Shown here piece after piece: positions 47,639 through 54,608 of a DNA stretch of 64,000 nt (position 1 is its first letter; the number at the start of each line of letters is the position of its first letter). A model generated the notes under the pieces. It ran no database searches. It was not told the origin of the DNA and saw nothing but the letters and a program-made list of their open reading frames with translations. The position numbers and the translations under genes are program-made. The DNA is from a virus: positions 49,068 to 113,067 of the IMG/VR virus record IMGVR_UViG_3300032289_002472. The stretch is one strand, 5' to 3'.

Positions 47639-47974
47639 TTAATGCTCCATCTTCCTAAGCTCAACTATTTTTCTGCCAATCATCGTAAGATATAAAAATA
47701 CGCCAAGCGTCAATGAGACAATCCAGTGTATTTGAAGATAAAAACAAACTCCTATATACATGATAGTAAGAAAAAGTCCTATCCAATAAGATAGGCAATA
47801 GGGACAATTAATTAAATATTCTAATTTTGTTCCAGTATACCTTACTTCAATGTATCCACGAATCTTAGAGCTTATTTCGGCGTCTTGTATCAAGTAAAGC
47901 ATTGAAGTTATGGCATCTTTGCCAAAAAAGGCAAAAATGAGCCACAACAACAAAACGAGAACAAAGTTGTCCAT
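47639..47974 (-). CDS. Membrane protein, DUF1360-like, 111 aa
   Basis: Predicted helices near residues 3-26 and around 65-100. The motif NCPYCLSYWIGLFLTIMYIG at 56-75 matches the CPxCxSxWxG pattern remembered from DUF1360 membrane proteins of phages and bacteria. Function unknown; the paired Cys could bind metal. Confidence 0.65.
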   Translation of the reverse strand: MDNFVLVLLLWLIFAFFGKDAITSMLYLIQDAEISSKIRGYIEVRYTGTKLEYLINCPYCLSYWIGLFLTIMYIGVCFYLQIHWIVSLTLGVFLYLTMIGRKIVELRKMEH

Positions 47975-47980
47975 ATTAAA

Positions 47981-48226
47981 TTATATCAACAATAATATGC
48001 CTAGAACCAAGGAAAATATACCAACCGTTGCAACTGTCTTAACCTCTTCGCTACCCAAGAGATAACTGTCAGTGAGAAGCCTTGACATTTTCCAGCCAGA
48101 ACAAATCCATATTATAAACATTAATGGACCCCAAAAGGCTCCAAGGATAAACAAACAAAATATTAAATATAATACTACAAATAATCCTATAAGTTGATAT
48201 TTGGTGGAATCATTGTCCTGACTCAT
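47981..48226 (-). CDS. Small membrane protein, 81 aa
   Basis: Two or three hydrophobic segments: LIGLFVVLYLIFCLFILGAF with GPLMFIIWICSG after it, and VATVGIFSLVLGILLL at the end. It overlaps the 51-aa membrane protein upstream by 17 bases. Together with the DUF1360-like protein it forms a three-gene membrane cluster. Holin-like function is possible but unsupported. Confidence 0.6.
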   Translation of the reverse strand: MSQDNDSTKYQLIGLFVVLYLIFCLFILGAFWGPLMFIIWICSGWKMSRLLTDSYLLGSEEVKTVATVGIFSLVLGILLLI

Positions 48227-48365
48227 CGGATGCTTCTATGGATTTTTCTATTTTCTGTAATTTATTAAATTTTTCAAGAGCACTTAAGCGCTCTTTGTTT
48301 CTCATAAATGCCGTAACCAAAAAACAAATAATTGAGAACATTATTAAAAAAATGCCCTCGTTCAT
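48210..48365 (-). CDS. Small single-span membrane protein, 51 aa
   Basis: ATG 48365 to TGA 48210-48212. MNEGIFLIMFSIICFLVTAF forms one transmembrane helix, followed by a charged cytoplasmic-type tail (MRNKERLSALEKFNKLQK). Reading direction and overlap with the next membrane gene support it. Confidence 0.55.
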   Translation of the reverse strand: MNEGIFLIMFSIICFLVTAFMRNKERLSALEKFNKLQKIEKSIEASDESGQ

Positions 48366-48379
48366 TTTATTCTGCCCTC

Positions 48380-48547
48380 CTAGGGAGATGACTGACCGTC
48401 TTGCTTCTTAATTTTATTTTCATGTTGCTGTTGTTTTTGTTCAGTTGTTGGTAATTGAGAGAACACTGGGGAACGAGAAGGTTGAAATTTACTGAAAGAA
48501 AGTGTTTTATCTTTCTTCATGTATTTTTTGGGATTTTTTGATCTCAT
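48380..48547 (-). CDS. Small basic protein, 55 aa
   Basis: ATG 48547 (MRSKNPKKYMKKDKTLSFSK) lies just after the stop of the 128-aa gene; the longer frame to 48613 would overlap that gene and is rejected. Gln/Lys/Ser-rich and probably disordered. Function unknown. Confidence 0.45.
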   Translation of the reverse strand: MRSKNPKKYMKKDKTLSFSKFQPSRSPVFSQLPTTEQKQQQHENKIKKQDGQSSP

Positions 48548-48548
48548 T

Positions 48549-48935
48549 TTATTCTTCCTCCTCGTCCCCAGCATCCTGTTTTTTAACGTAAGTTTCGATT
48601 GATTCGTGCCCAACTATTAAATTCTCTGTTTTCTTATTTTTTGTGTCGGGGTCGTATTCGTCTGTTTCGTCGACATCCGTTCCAAATCTTTCTTTTTCCC
48701 ACACCCTTGTGTTGTCGATGCGGTTACAAATAAACTCAGTTCCGATGTCGTCTACTACGATAAGTTTTTTAGGGCGGTGTAGATGATTAGAGCCATTAAT
48801 GCTGGTAAGCTGATGCTCGGGCACGTTTTCTTTGAGTAAATACTCTACTCTGCTAGGTGGAATAATTTCTTGGGTTATACAGCAATAAAACTTTTTGCTT
48901 TTGCTATATTGTTTTAAATTTGTATTTTTATCCAT
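48549..48935 (-). CDS. Hypothetical protein with possible zinc site, 128 aa
   Basis: Not recognised. FYCCITQEIIPPSRVEYL near residue 16 looks like half of a zinc-knuckle or U-box-like turn, later FICNRID, and an acidic end (DAGDEEEE). No partner Cys pair is clear. Confidence 0.55.
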   Translation of the reverse strand: MDKNTNLKQYSKSKKFYCCITQEIIPPSRVEYLLKENVPEHQLTSINGSNHLHRPKKLIVVDDIGTEFICNRIDNTRVWEKERFGTDVDETDEYDPDTKNKKTENLIVGHESIETYVKKQDAGDEEEE

Positions 48936-48963
48936 GAAATTATTGTCCTACCCTAAGATAGTT

Positions 48964-49092
48964 TTATAGAAACCATCTTCCCTGGTATTTGTCAGGGTTT
49001 GTATAAAACTCTTCATAGGTAGGTGCTTGCTTATCCTTATCTATTCTAGTAGGAATATTTGCAAGCACTATTTTCTTACCTATTGTTTCCAT
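48964..49092 (-). CDS. Hypothetical small protein, 42 aa
   Basis: METIGKKIVLANIPTRIDKD from ATG 49092, ending PDKYQGRWFL. In-frame ATGs at 49128 and 49179 would lengthen it into the region between divergent genes, where AT-rich promoter sequence for the terminase is expected. Function unknown. Confidence 0.4.
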   Translation of the reverse strand: METIGKKIVLANIPTRIDKDKQAPTYEEFYTNPDKYQGRWFL

Positions 49093-49164
49093 TGAATTAT
49101 ACAAGAATTGTATTGCTAAACTATACATATATTTTATTTTACCTTTCAACTTAATTTTTAGTTT

Positions 49165-50883
49165 GTGAGCAACATTCAAGTCCCAGTATCAGATACCGAG
49201 TTACAAGATATATATGCTCGTATGGCACATAAGATGGATCTAGTCCATTTAGTGCCCTCTTCGATTACTTTTCAGGGTAAGCCTTTAAACATTCTTCATC
49301 GTAGGCCGATGTTTAAGCGAATGTTTGAGAAGGACAGACCCGTACTCAGGGATGTTTATATTTGTGGACGTCAGTTAGGAAAAACTGTGTCCATAAGCAG
49401 TTCTATATTAATGCATTGTTGGTGGCGTCAATTTTTTAGAATGCTGTATGTAGCTCCAATGTCGATCTACACAACTCGTTTGCATAGTATGTTTATGCAG
49501 CCGATGATTCAGGGAAAAATTTTGCCATGGTCAATAATGGATAATAAGACCTGTATTAATAACGTTAATGAAAAAAGCTTTTTGACTGGAAGTAGGTATG
49601 TAGGAATTTCTTGTTATAATAATGCTTCTAATGCTTTGGGTTTGAGTATTGATTGGGCGATATTTGATGAGGTTCAGGATTTGAATTATGATTTTATTCC
49701 ACAGATTCGTGAGGTTGTTGGAACTTCGGATTATAGATATGAAAGTTATTTTGGTACTGCTCGTGGAATAGACAATACGCTTACTACGCTTTACGAAGGT
49801 TCTACACAAAACGTCTGGAAGATGATCTGTGATAAGTGCAAACACGCTAATTATCCAACTCTTCATGGAAACGTATTAGACATGATTCAAAAAGAGGGAA
49901 TTTGTTGCGTAAAGTGCAAGGCCTTGCTTGATGTAGATAGGGGGGAGTGGGAACGAAGTTTTGAGTTCGACGTTACCGGAAGAAACTCTGAAGGGTATCA
50001 CGTTCCTCAGATCATTGTAAAAGACCGTATCACGCCTCACGCAAGATACATTGATACAATTTACAATAAGCTGCATGGATCAGCTGCGTACTCGGAAGCA
50101 AGATTCTTGCAGGAAGTCTTAGGAATTCCTACCTCACAAGGTGGAGTTCCTATAACCCAGCAGGATATAAAAGCTGTTAGCACCTTAGACGTTCCTCAAG
50201 ATGGAGGGTGGAATGCTCAACAATACCACAGAGTAGCTGGTGGGGTTGACTGGGGTGGAGCAGAAATTGTCAGCTTTACCGTAGGAACTTTGGTGGGCTA
50301 TAGAGATGGAATGTTCGACTGCTTTGCTGCCTTAAGACCTACAGGGCTACCAGACGAACAAAGACACTACGTTATTGGAGACTTCTTAAAAAGAGCTAGC
50401 TCTAGCAGACTTGAGATTGTGGGGGCGGATGCTGGATTCGTTGGTTCTGTGCAAAACCCTAATTTGGCGCTTCACATGCATGTTCCGGTTGGGTCGATTG
50501 CTTATGGCACCACTAAAAAGTTTTTTATTCCGCAGACAAACAATTGTTTTACCGTAGACAGAACAACCTTGATTTATATTGTTCTTACCTTGATTAAAAG
50601 TGGAAGAATAAGATTCCCTAAAGGTGCATGGTTTGAGCAATATAGCAGAGACTTGTTAGCGATTTACACCGAAGACAATGTAAACACTCATGGGATTACA
50701 GTAAGAAGATATAGTCGATACAAAGATCGTCCAGACGACTTTTTACATGCCCTAGGATATGCAATTTTTATGGCATCTCTTGGAATTACAGATTTACCTA
50801 GCATGGCAGGAATGCCGCATGATATGTCCGTAAATGCGCCCTATATAAATGATATTGGCGAAGAAAGAGGATCTTTTTATTAA
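49165..50883 (+). CDS. terL: Terminase large subunit, 572 aa
   Basis: The DNA-packaging motor ATPase and nuclease. Walker A region CGRQLGKTVS at 67-76, Walker B AIFDEVQDL at 165-173 with catalytic E169, coupling segment YFGTAR. A Cys4 insertion (CDKC near 226 and CVKC near 251) lies between ATPase and nuclease, as in GpA-like terminases. Nuclease acidic residues are in GVDWGGAEI, VGADAGFV and DDFLHALGYA. The start is GTG 49165 (MSNIQVPVSD). It is one of few plus-strand genes; no small subunit or portal gene is seen in the window. Confidence 0.93.
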   Translation: MSNIQVPVSDTELQDIYARMAHKMDLVHLVPSSITFQGKPLNILHRRPMFKRMFEKDRPVLRDVYICGRQLGKTVSISSSILMHCWWRQFFRMLYVAPMSIYTTRLHSMFMQPMIQGKILPWSIMDNKTCINNVNEKSFLTGSRYVGISCYNNASNALGLSIDWAIFDEVQDLNYDFIPQIREVVGTSDYRYESYFGTARGIDNTLTTLYEGSTQNVWKMICDKCKHANYPTLHGNVLDMIQKEGICCVKCKALLDVDRGEWERSFEFDVTGRNSEGYHVPQIIVKDRITPHARYIDTIYNKLHGSAAYSEARFLQEVLGIPTSQGGVPITQQDIKAVSTLDVPQDGGWNAQQYHRVAGGVDWGGAEIVSFTVGTLVGYRDGMFDCFAALRPTGLPDEQRHYVIGDFLKRASSSRLEIVGADAGFVGSVQNPNLALHMHVPVGSIAYGTTKKFFIPQTNNCFTVDRTTLIYIVLTLIKSGRIRFPKGAWFEQYSRDLLAIYTEDNVNTHGITVRRYSRYKDRPDDFLHALGYAIFMASLGITDLPSMAGMPHDMSVNAPYINDIGEERGSFY

Positions 50884-50914
50884 GAATTCTTTTCTATAAA
50901 CCGTTGAAAGGATG

Positions 50915-50988
50915 TGTATCCACCTGGGATTGAACCAGGAACCTACAGCTTAGAAGGCTGTTGCTCTATCCAGTTGAGCTATGGATAC
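50915..50988 (-). tRNA. tRNA-Arg (anticodon UCU)
   Basis: Minus-strand cloverleaf: acceptor GTATCCA/TGGATAC, D-arm AGCTCAACTGGATAGAGC, anticodon arm CAGCCTTCTAAGCTG with UCU, T-arm CCTGGTTCAATCCCAGG, discriminator A. Reads AGA/AGG, common in AT-rich phages and rarer in many hosts. Confidence 0.94.
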
Positions 50989-50994
50989 AAAAAT

Positions 50995-51213
50995 TTATTT
51001 ATTCCAATACTTCATTAATTTTTCGATGAATCCCTCATCCTCTAAATACTTCTCAAATGCTGCATACTCTTCAGGATCTGGTGTTTCACCCTTTGGAAAG
51101 CTTGCTACAGCATCCCACAAACTATCATCGCCATCCCCATATGTAGATGGATATACTTGTATGCGATATTCTCTACCACAATATTCTATGGCAATTTTAT
51201 TGTCTTTAATCAT
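50995..51213 (-). CDS. Hypothetical protein, 72 aa
   Basis: Not recognised. A small acidic protein: IAIEYCGREYRIQVYPSTYG then DDSLWDAVASFPKG and a helical end. Overlaps the next gene by 8 bases. Confidence 0.6.
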   Translation of the reverse strand: MIKDNKIAIEYCGREYRIQVYPSTYGDGDDSLWDAVASFPKGETPDPEEYAAFEKYLEDEGFIEKLMKYWNK

Positions 51214-51373
51214 TGTCTTCTGTGGAAAAACTTTCTTCTTCCTTTGATTTTTTCTTAGACCAACTAATTAGTTCGTAATTACTTCTGTAATCATCCGAGA
51301 AACAGTTTCTAGGTCTGTCGCCCTTTCCTGCTTCATTCTTTAGATAAGATCCTCTGGTTTTTAGGTCGTCCAT
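51206..51373 (-). CDS. Hypothetical protein, 55 aa
   Basis: MDDLKTRGSYLKNEAGKGDR from ATG 51373, then RPRNCFSDDYRSNYELIS and a Ser/Glu tail. The segment GKGDRPR recalls small phage proteins with an N-terminal GKGD(R/K)PR-type stretch. Function unknown. Confidence 0.5.
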   Translation of the reverse strand: MDDLKTRGSYLKNEAGKGDRPRNCFSDDYRSNYELISWSKKKSKEEESFSTEDND

Positions 51374-51378
51374 AGTTA

Positions 51379-51480
51379 CTAAAATAAATAATTTGCAACA
51401 AAACACAAACCAATAATAACTAATGCAATCACTGATCCAACTAGTGTTATGTCTATAATATCCAAACTATATTTTTTCAT
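51379..51480 (-). CDS. Tiny membrane protein, 33 aa
   Basis: ATG 51480 to TAG 51379-51381: MKKYSLDIIDITLVGSVIAL followed by VIIGLCFVANYLF, one clear hydrophobic helix. It sits five bases ahead of the 55-aa gene start. Too short for a family call. Confidence 0.45.
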   Translation of the reverse strand: MKKYSLDIIDITLVGSVIALVIIGLCFVANYLF

Positions 51481-51492
51481 ATTTTAAGGGTG

Positions 51493-51519
51493 GGGGACCG
51501 GAAGAATCTTCCGGTCCCC
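51493..51519 (-). terminator. G/C hairpin terminator
   Basis: GGGGACCGGAAG (51493-51504) pairs with CTTCCGGTCCCC (51508-51519). It follows the stop of the 184-aa gene at 51525; a short T-rich run follows on the minus strand. Confidence 0.8.
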
Positions 51520-51524
51520 ACAAA

Positions 51525-52079
51525 TTATTCCTCTAGATCGTTACGATCAATTTTAGGAAATTCAGTTAAATTTATTTTTTTAATTCCGCACCTATCCCAC
51601 TCAGGGGTATATAACTTGTAAGCATATTCCATTGGAAACGACATAGATGTAGCAAAACTTGTAACTACTGCAGTGTAGTTGTGCCACATCATTCCTCCAT
51701 GAAATACAACCCACGAAGACTCTTCGTAGGTCATCCTTACAGAAGCTATAACAACGTGAGCGTCACTCACTATTTTCCCTTCATTAAGTAATCCATATAA
51801 ATATTCTTTGGTTATCTCTTGTGTGTCGAATCCCAACTGCACAAAGTGATTAGACATAACAATAGCAGATAAGCCAGATTGATTTTTATAGATTTTTCTA
51901 AGAAGAAATGGATCCTCTCCGGTAAGAATAGATATCGCCGTATAAGGGCATCCAGCTAGCTTTGCCGTATTTAGATCCCAGGGAAAATAAAGTGGAAGAA
52001 CTTTTACCGCACTTGATTTATTAGAGCTAGGCTTCGACTCTGGCGAATCCAGGCTTAAATACCGAGGTAGGTTTTTCAA
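51525..52079 (-). CDS. Putative papain-like cysteine peptidase fold protein, 184 aa
   Basis: A weak call. LAGCPYTAISILTGEDP near residues 41-57 resembles the helix start of papain/C39-like enzymes with a nucleophile Cys, and AHVVIASVRMTYEESSWVVF followed by HGGMMWHNYTAV near 107-137 could supply the His and Asn. The rest is unrecognised. It overlaps the H1-like gene by 53 bases and ends at a terminator. Confidence 0.45.
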   Translation of the reverse strand: MKNLPRYLSLDSPESKPSSNKSSAVKVLPLYFPWDLNTAKLAGCPYTAISILTGEDPFLLRKIYKNQSGLSAIVMSNHFVQLGFDTQEITKEYLYGLLNEGKIVSDAHVVIASVRMTYEESSWVVFHGGMMWHNYTAVVTSFATSMSFPMEYAYKLYTPEWDRCGIKKINLTEFPKIDRNDLEE

Positions 52080-52215
52080 CTTTTTTAGTGCTGACTTTTT
52101 TATCTGTGTTCGGCTTCTTTGAGGCGGCTTTTTTGGCTGGAGCCTTTTTGGATGTAGCCTTCTTAGCAGATGTTTTAGGTGCCAATTTTTTAGCAGGTTT
52201 CTTTTTCTGTGCCAT
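52027..52215 (-). CDS. Histone H1-like Lys/Ala-rich protein, 62 aa
   Basis: MAQKKKPAKKLAPKTSAKKA and further AKKA/SKKA repeats to residue 48, then PTSVFKPGFARVEA. The composition matches the C-terminal tails of histone H1 and bacterial H1-like proteins, expected to bind and compact DNA without sequence preference. Preceded by the leader AACACAAAACATAAAACACA. Confidence 0.75.
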   Translation of the reverse strand: MAQKKKPAKKLAPKTSAKKATSKKAPAKKAASKKPNTDKKVSTKKVEKPTSVFKPGFARVEA

Positions 52216-52246
52216 TGTAGTTTATGTGTTTTATGTTTTGTGTTTA

Positions 52247-52320
52247 CGGAGTCAACGAGGCTCGAACTCGCAACCCCCGCCGTGACAGGGCGGTGCTCTA
52301 ACCAGTTGAGCTATGACTCC
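52247..52320 (-). tRNA. tRNA-Asp (anticodon GUC)
   Basis: Minus-strand cloverleaf: acceptor GGAGTCA/TGACTCC, D-arm AGCTCAACTGGTTAGAGC, anticodon arm CGCCCTGTCACGGCG with GUC, T-arm GCGAGTTCGAGCCTCGT, discriminator G as usual for Asp. It is the only tRNA here without U34. Confidence 0.92.
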
Positions 52321-52583
52321 AGGTTAAGTGGTATTGATGGATTTTGTCCTAGGTTTTGTTCCATCACTAAACGTAACGTCCGCGATACGCAGACCCAATT
52401 ACGTCCATAGTTTGTGTTGTGTCAATGCTTGGGATCGTGACTTTCGCAGCTTCGCTCCCCCAGCCCAGATGTTTTCCCCAACTTCACCAACAAACAAAGG
52501 AAAACTTCCTAGCGCGGTGATTGACTGCTACCGCGCTGTTAATAAGGGGTTTCCCCCCTCAAATTTCAAAGAACTAGCTGATA
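52321..52583. other. 263-base gap with a hairpin
   Basis: Between tRNA-Asp and the next gene. AGCGCGGT (52511-52518) pairs with ACCGCGCT (52530-52537). A plus-strand open frame of 90 codons crosses it, but its composition (Cys, Pro and Ser scattered, no domain) and its run into the neighbouring gene make it doubtful. Possibly a leader for tRNA-Asp or a small RNA. Confidence 0.35.
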
Positions 52584-52946
52584 TTATGTATCAGCCATAA
52601 AAGGATCAACTTCTTTTTCAATTTTCTTTGGAGTACCCATCCAAGCAGCAGGTTTTATGTTTACAAACCAATCTTGAATACTGGGTATTCTTCCAAGGTC
52701 TTCAACAACGTGTTGTTCCGCGACCCATCGAGTCGGGATAGTCCTGCCACTAGAAAGTTTGAGTATTACCCCAAACTCTCGCTCGCACTGAAAAACCCCT
52801 TCAGAGTGATGACGTAAAGCTCTGTGCCTAAAGTCGGCAAACATTTCTTTACTTGCATCAAACCAGTTATGAATCTTTAAATAATCATCGATCTCTCCTC
52901 CCCATTTCTTGACGGAAGAAAGGCTGTGATGATATGGATGACTCAT
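52584..52946 (-). CDS. DUF6915-like protein, 120 aa
   Basis: Begins MSHPYHHSLSSVKKWGGEID and has WFDASKEMFADFRHRALRHH, then PTRWVAEQHVVEDLGRIPS, a pattern seen in a widely spread phage and bacterial family (DUF6915) of about this length. The many conserved His suggest a metal site; no activity is known. Overlaps the 154-aa gene by four bases. Confidence 0.65.
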   Translation of the reverse strand: MSHPYHHSLSSVKKWGGEIDDYLKIHNWFDASKEMFADFRHRALRHHSEGVFQCEREFGVILKLSSGRTIPTRWVAEQHVVEDLGRIPSIQDWFVNIKPAAWMGTPKKIEKEVDPFMADT

Positions 52947-53407
52947 ATATTGTGTTCGGTAGTTTCTGTGCTCTCAATTACATCGTGATGGTGCCAATTG
53001 ATAGAGCTTTCTGGAACCGAAAAAATAAATTCTCCACTAGATCCAGAATTAATCTCCCAGCCACCATGATGTTCTTCTAGCAAATCATAGCACATATCTT
53101 TTATTATAGATTTTATATTTGAAGTTGATGGTACGTCTACATATGACCTTGTATGCTGAAAGCGTCCATCAATCATGTTATATGCTAGGTTACACTTCTT
53201 AAGGCCAGATATAATTAAACCATTAGTTAATTTATCAATATCGATGCTCTTTTTCGATGAACGGAAGAAACAAACAGAATCAATCTGTCCACTATCTCCG
53301 TAGCCATTGTAGTCAACCGTGACTTTTTTAATTTTTAAGGCTTTTAATGTTTTAAATATTATTTGCTTATTTGAATTTAATACTTGTTGGTATTCTGTAT
53401 CACTCAT
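52943..53407 (-). CDS. Hypothetical protein, 154 aa
   Basis: Not recognised. Strand-rich (IKKVTVDYNGYGDSGQIDSV) with a His/Trp-containing end (SSINWHHHDVIESTETTEH). Overlaps the 402-aa gene by 8 bases. Confidence 0.65.
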   Translation of the reverse strand: MSDTEYQQVLNSNKQIIFKTLKALKIKKVTVDYNGYGDSGQIDSVCFFRSSKKSIDIDKLTNGLIISGLKKCNLAYNMIDGRFQHTRSYVDVPSTSNIKSIIKDMCYDLLEEHHGGWEINSGSSGEFIFSVPESSINWHHHDVIESTETTEHNI

Positions 53408-54608
53408 CTGAGTTTACCTCGTTGTACATTTCTTCTAATAGTTGTTGTTTTGTATATCCTATGATGTGTAACATTTCACAGTCCAAAGCTTCGCCCCAAA
53501 ATTGACCGGACAAAATTTCATAAAATGCAGAATCAAAAGTTGCATCATAGTTCCAATCTTTTATCCACGATATGTCTAATGGTTCATTGTTTTGTTCGTG
53601 AGACAGAACAGTCTTTTCGAAAGAAGTTCTTAGTCTCCTAATCGCTTCCTCAACGTTATCGGCCTTTGACTGAATAAAGGAAACATTGTGATCATACAGT
53701 CCTCTCTTGTAGATACCGGCATTAAACTCTCCAGTATCCATGCCCTCGGTTACAATATAATTAATGTTTTCTGACTCTCCTTGAAGTATTCCAACCAGTC
53801 GAATCATTACGTCTTTACCTAAATCTAGGGCAGGCCAATAAAGTGGCTGCCAAATTGTAGATACTGGAGATATAGAAAGACTAGGATACTTTTCAGGAAT
53901 AATTCCAGAGCTTTTGTTGTAACTGGAATCGATGAATGTGTCTGGACGCCCAAATGCAGCAGAATAAATTCTTATGTTAATTTCTTCTTCTGTAGACTTG
54001 GTACTATCTATGTCCAAGACGGTTTTCTTTCTAAAGTACTCTTCAGATATGCTGCCATCATCATTAACTAAAAATGAATCTCCCTTTCCCATGAGTTGAT
54101 CTTGGGTTGGAAGCCTTTGAGCAGTAAATTTTTTTACAGTATTTCTACCGTCAATTACTATTGCTCTGGCAGCAACAGCAGAAACTCGCTCTAGAAAATT
54201 AAACATTCCAAGTTTAAATGATTTAAATGTTTTATTTATTAAATATTCTGGAATGTTTACTTCTTCATCAAATTCATTTGTTTTGGGAATGAAGCATCTT
54301 GCCGCACCAAATTCTTTATCTATCTGGATTTGATCTGCGCCTGGAAAGCTTTTTTCTCTGGCGATCCCAAAGGAAATGTTTTTTAGGCTACTCTTATGGC
54401 TTGCTGTAAGGTTTAAAAAACTTTCCTGTGTAAGTATAGATTTCAGTATTACATTATCTTTTACGAAATCAATACTTGGCCCAATTCTGCCACACTTTAA
54501 GCAGCACGAATGCTGTTGGCTTATGGCTACTTCTTTGGATCCACATTTTGGACATGGATCATATTTTAGCTCTTCAATTACTGAAGCGAAAGGTGTCTCA
54601 TCTTGCAT
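53400..54608 (-). CDS. Zinc-ribbon protein of unknown function, 402 aa
   Basis: An N-terminal zinc ribbon CPKC...CCLKC (residues about 18-40: DPCPKCGSKEVAISQ, SCCLKCGRIGPS) is followed by about 360 residues not recognised. ENINYIVTEGMDTGEFNAG near 297-315 is faintly like a Toprim EGxxD strip. A primase, topoisomerase-like or transcription-factor role is possible. It overlaps the 804-aa gene by 31 bases, implying joint expression. Confidence 0.65.
   Translation of the reverse strand: MQDETPFASVIEELKYDPCPKCGSKEVAISQQHSCCLKCGRIGPSIDFVKDNVILKSILTQESFLNLTASHKSSLKNISFGIAREKSFPGADQIQIDKEFGAARCFIPKTNEFDEEVNIPEYLINKTFKSFKLGMFNFLERVSAVAARAIVIDGRNTVKKFTAQRLPTQDQLMGKGDSFLVNDDGSISEEYFRKKTVLDIDSTKSTEEEINIRIYSAAFGRPDTFIDSSYNKSSGIIPEKYPSLSISPVSTIWQPLYWPALDLGKDVMIRLVGILQGESENINYIVTEGMDTGEFNAGIYKRGLYDHNVSFIQSKADNVEEAIRRLRTSFEKTVLSHEQNNEPLDISWIKDWNYDATFDSAFYEILSGQFWGEALDCEMLHIIGYTKQQLLEEMYNEVNSDE

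Noticed and set aside
52328-52600. 90-aa plus-strand gene in the gap after tRNA-Asp
   Set aside because: No leader, no domain, and it runs into a well-supported minus gene; treated as chance.
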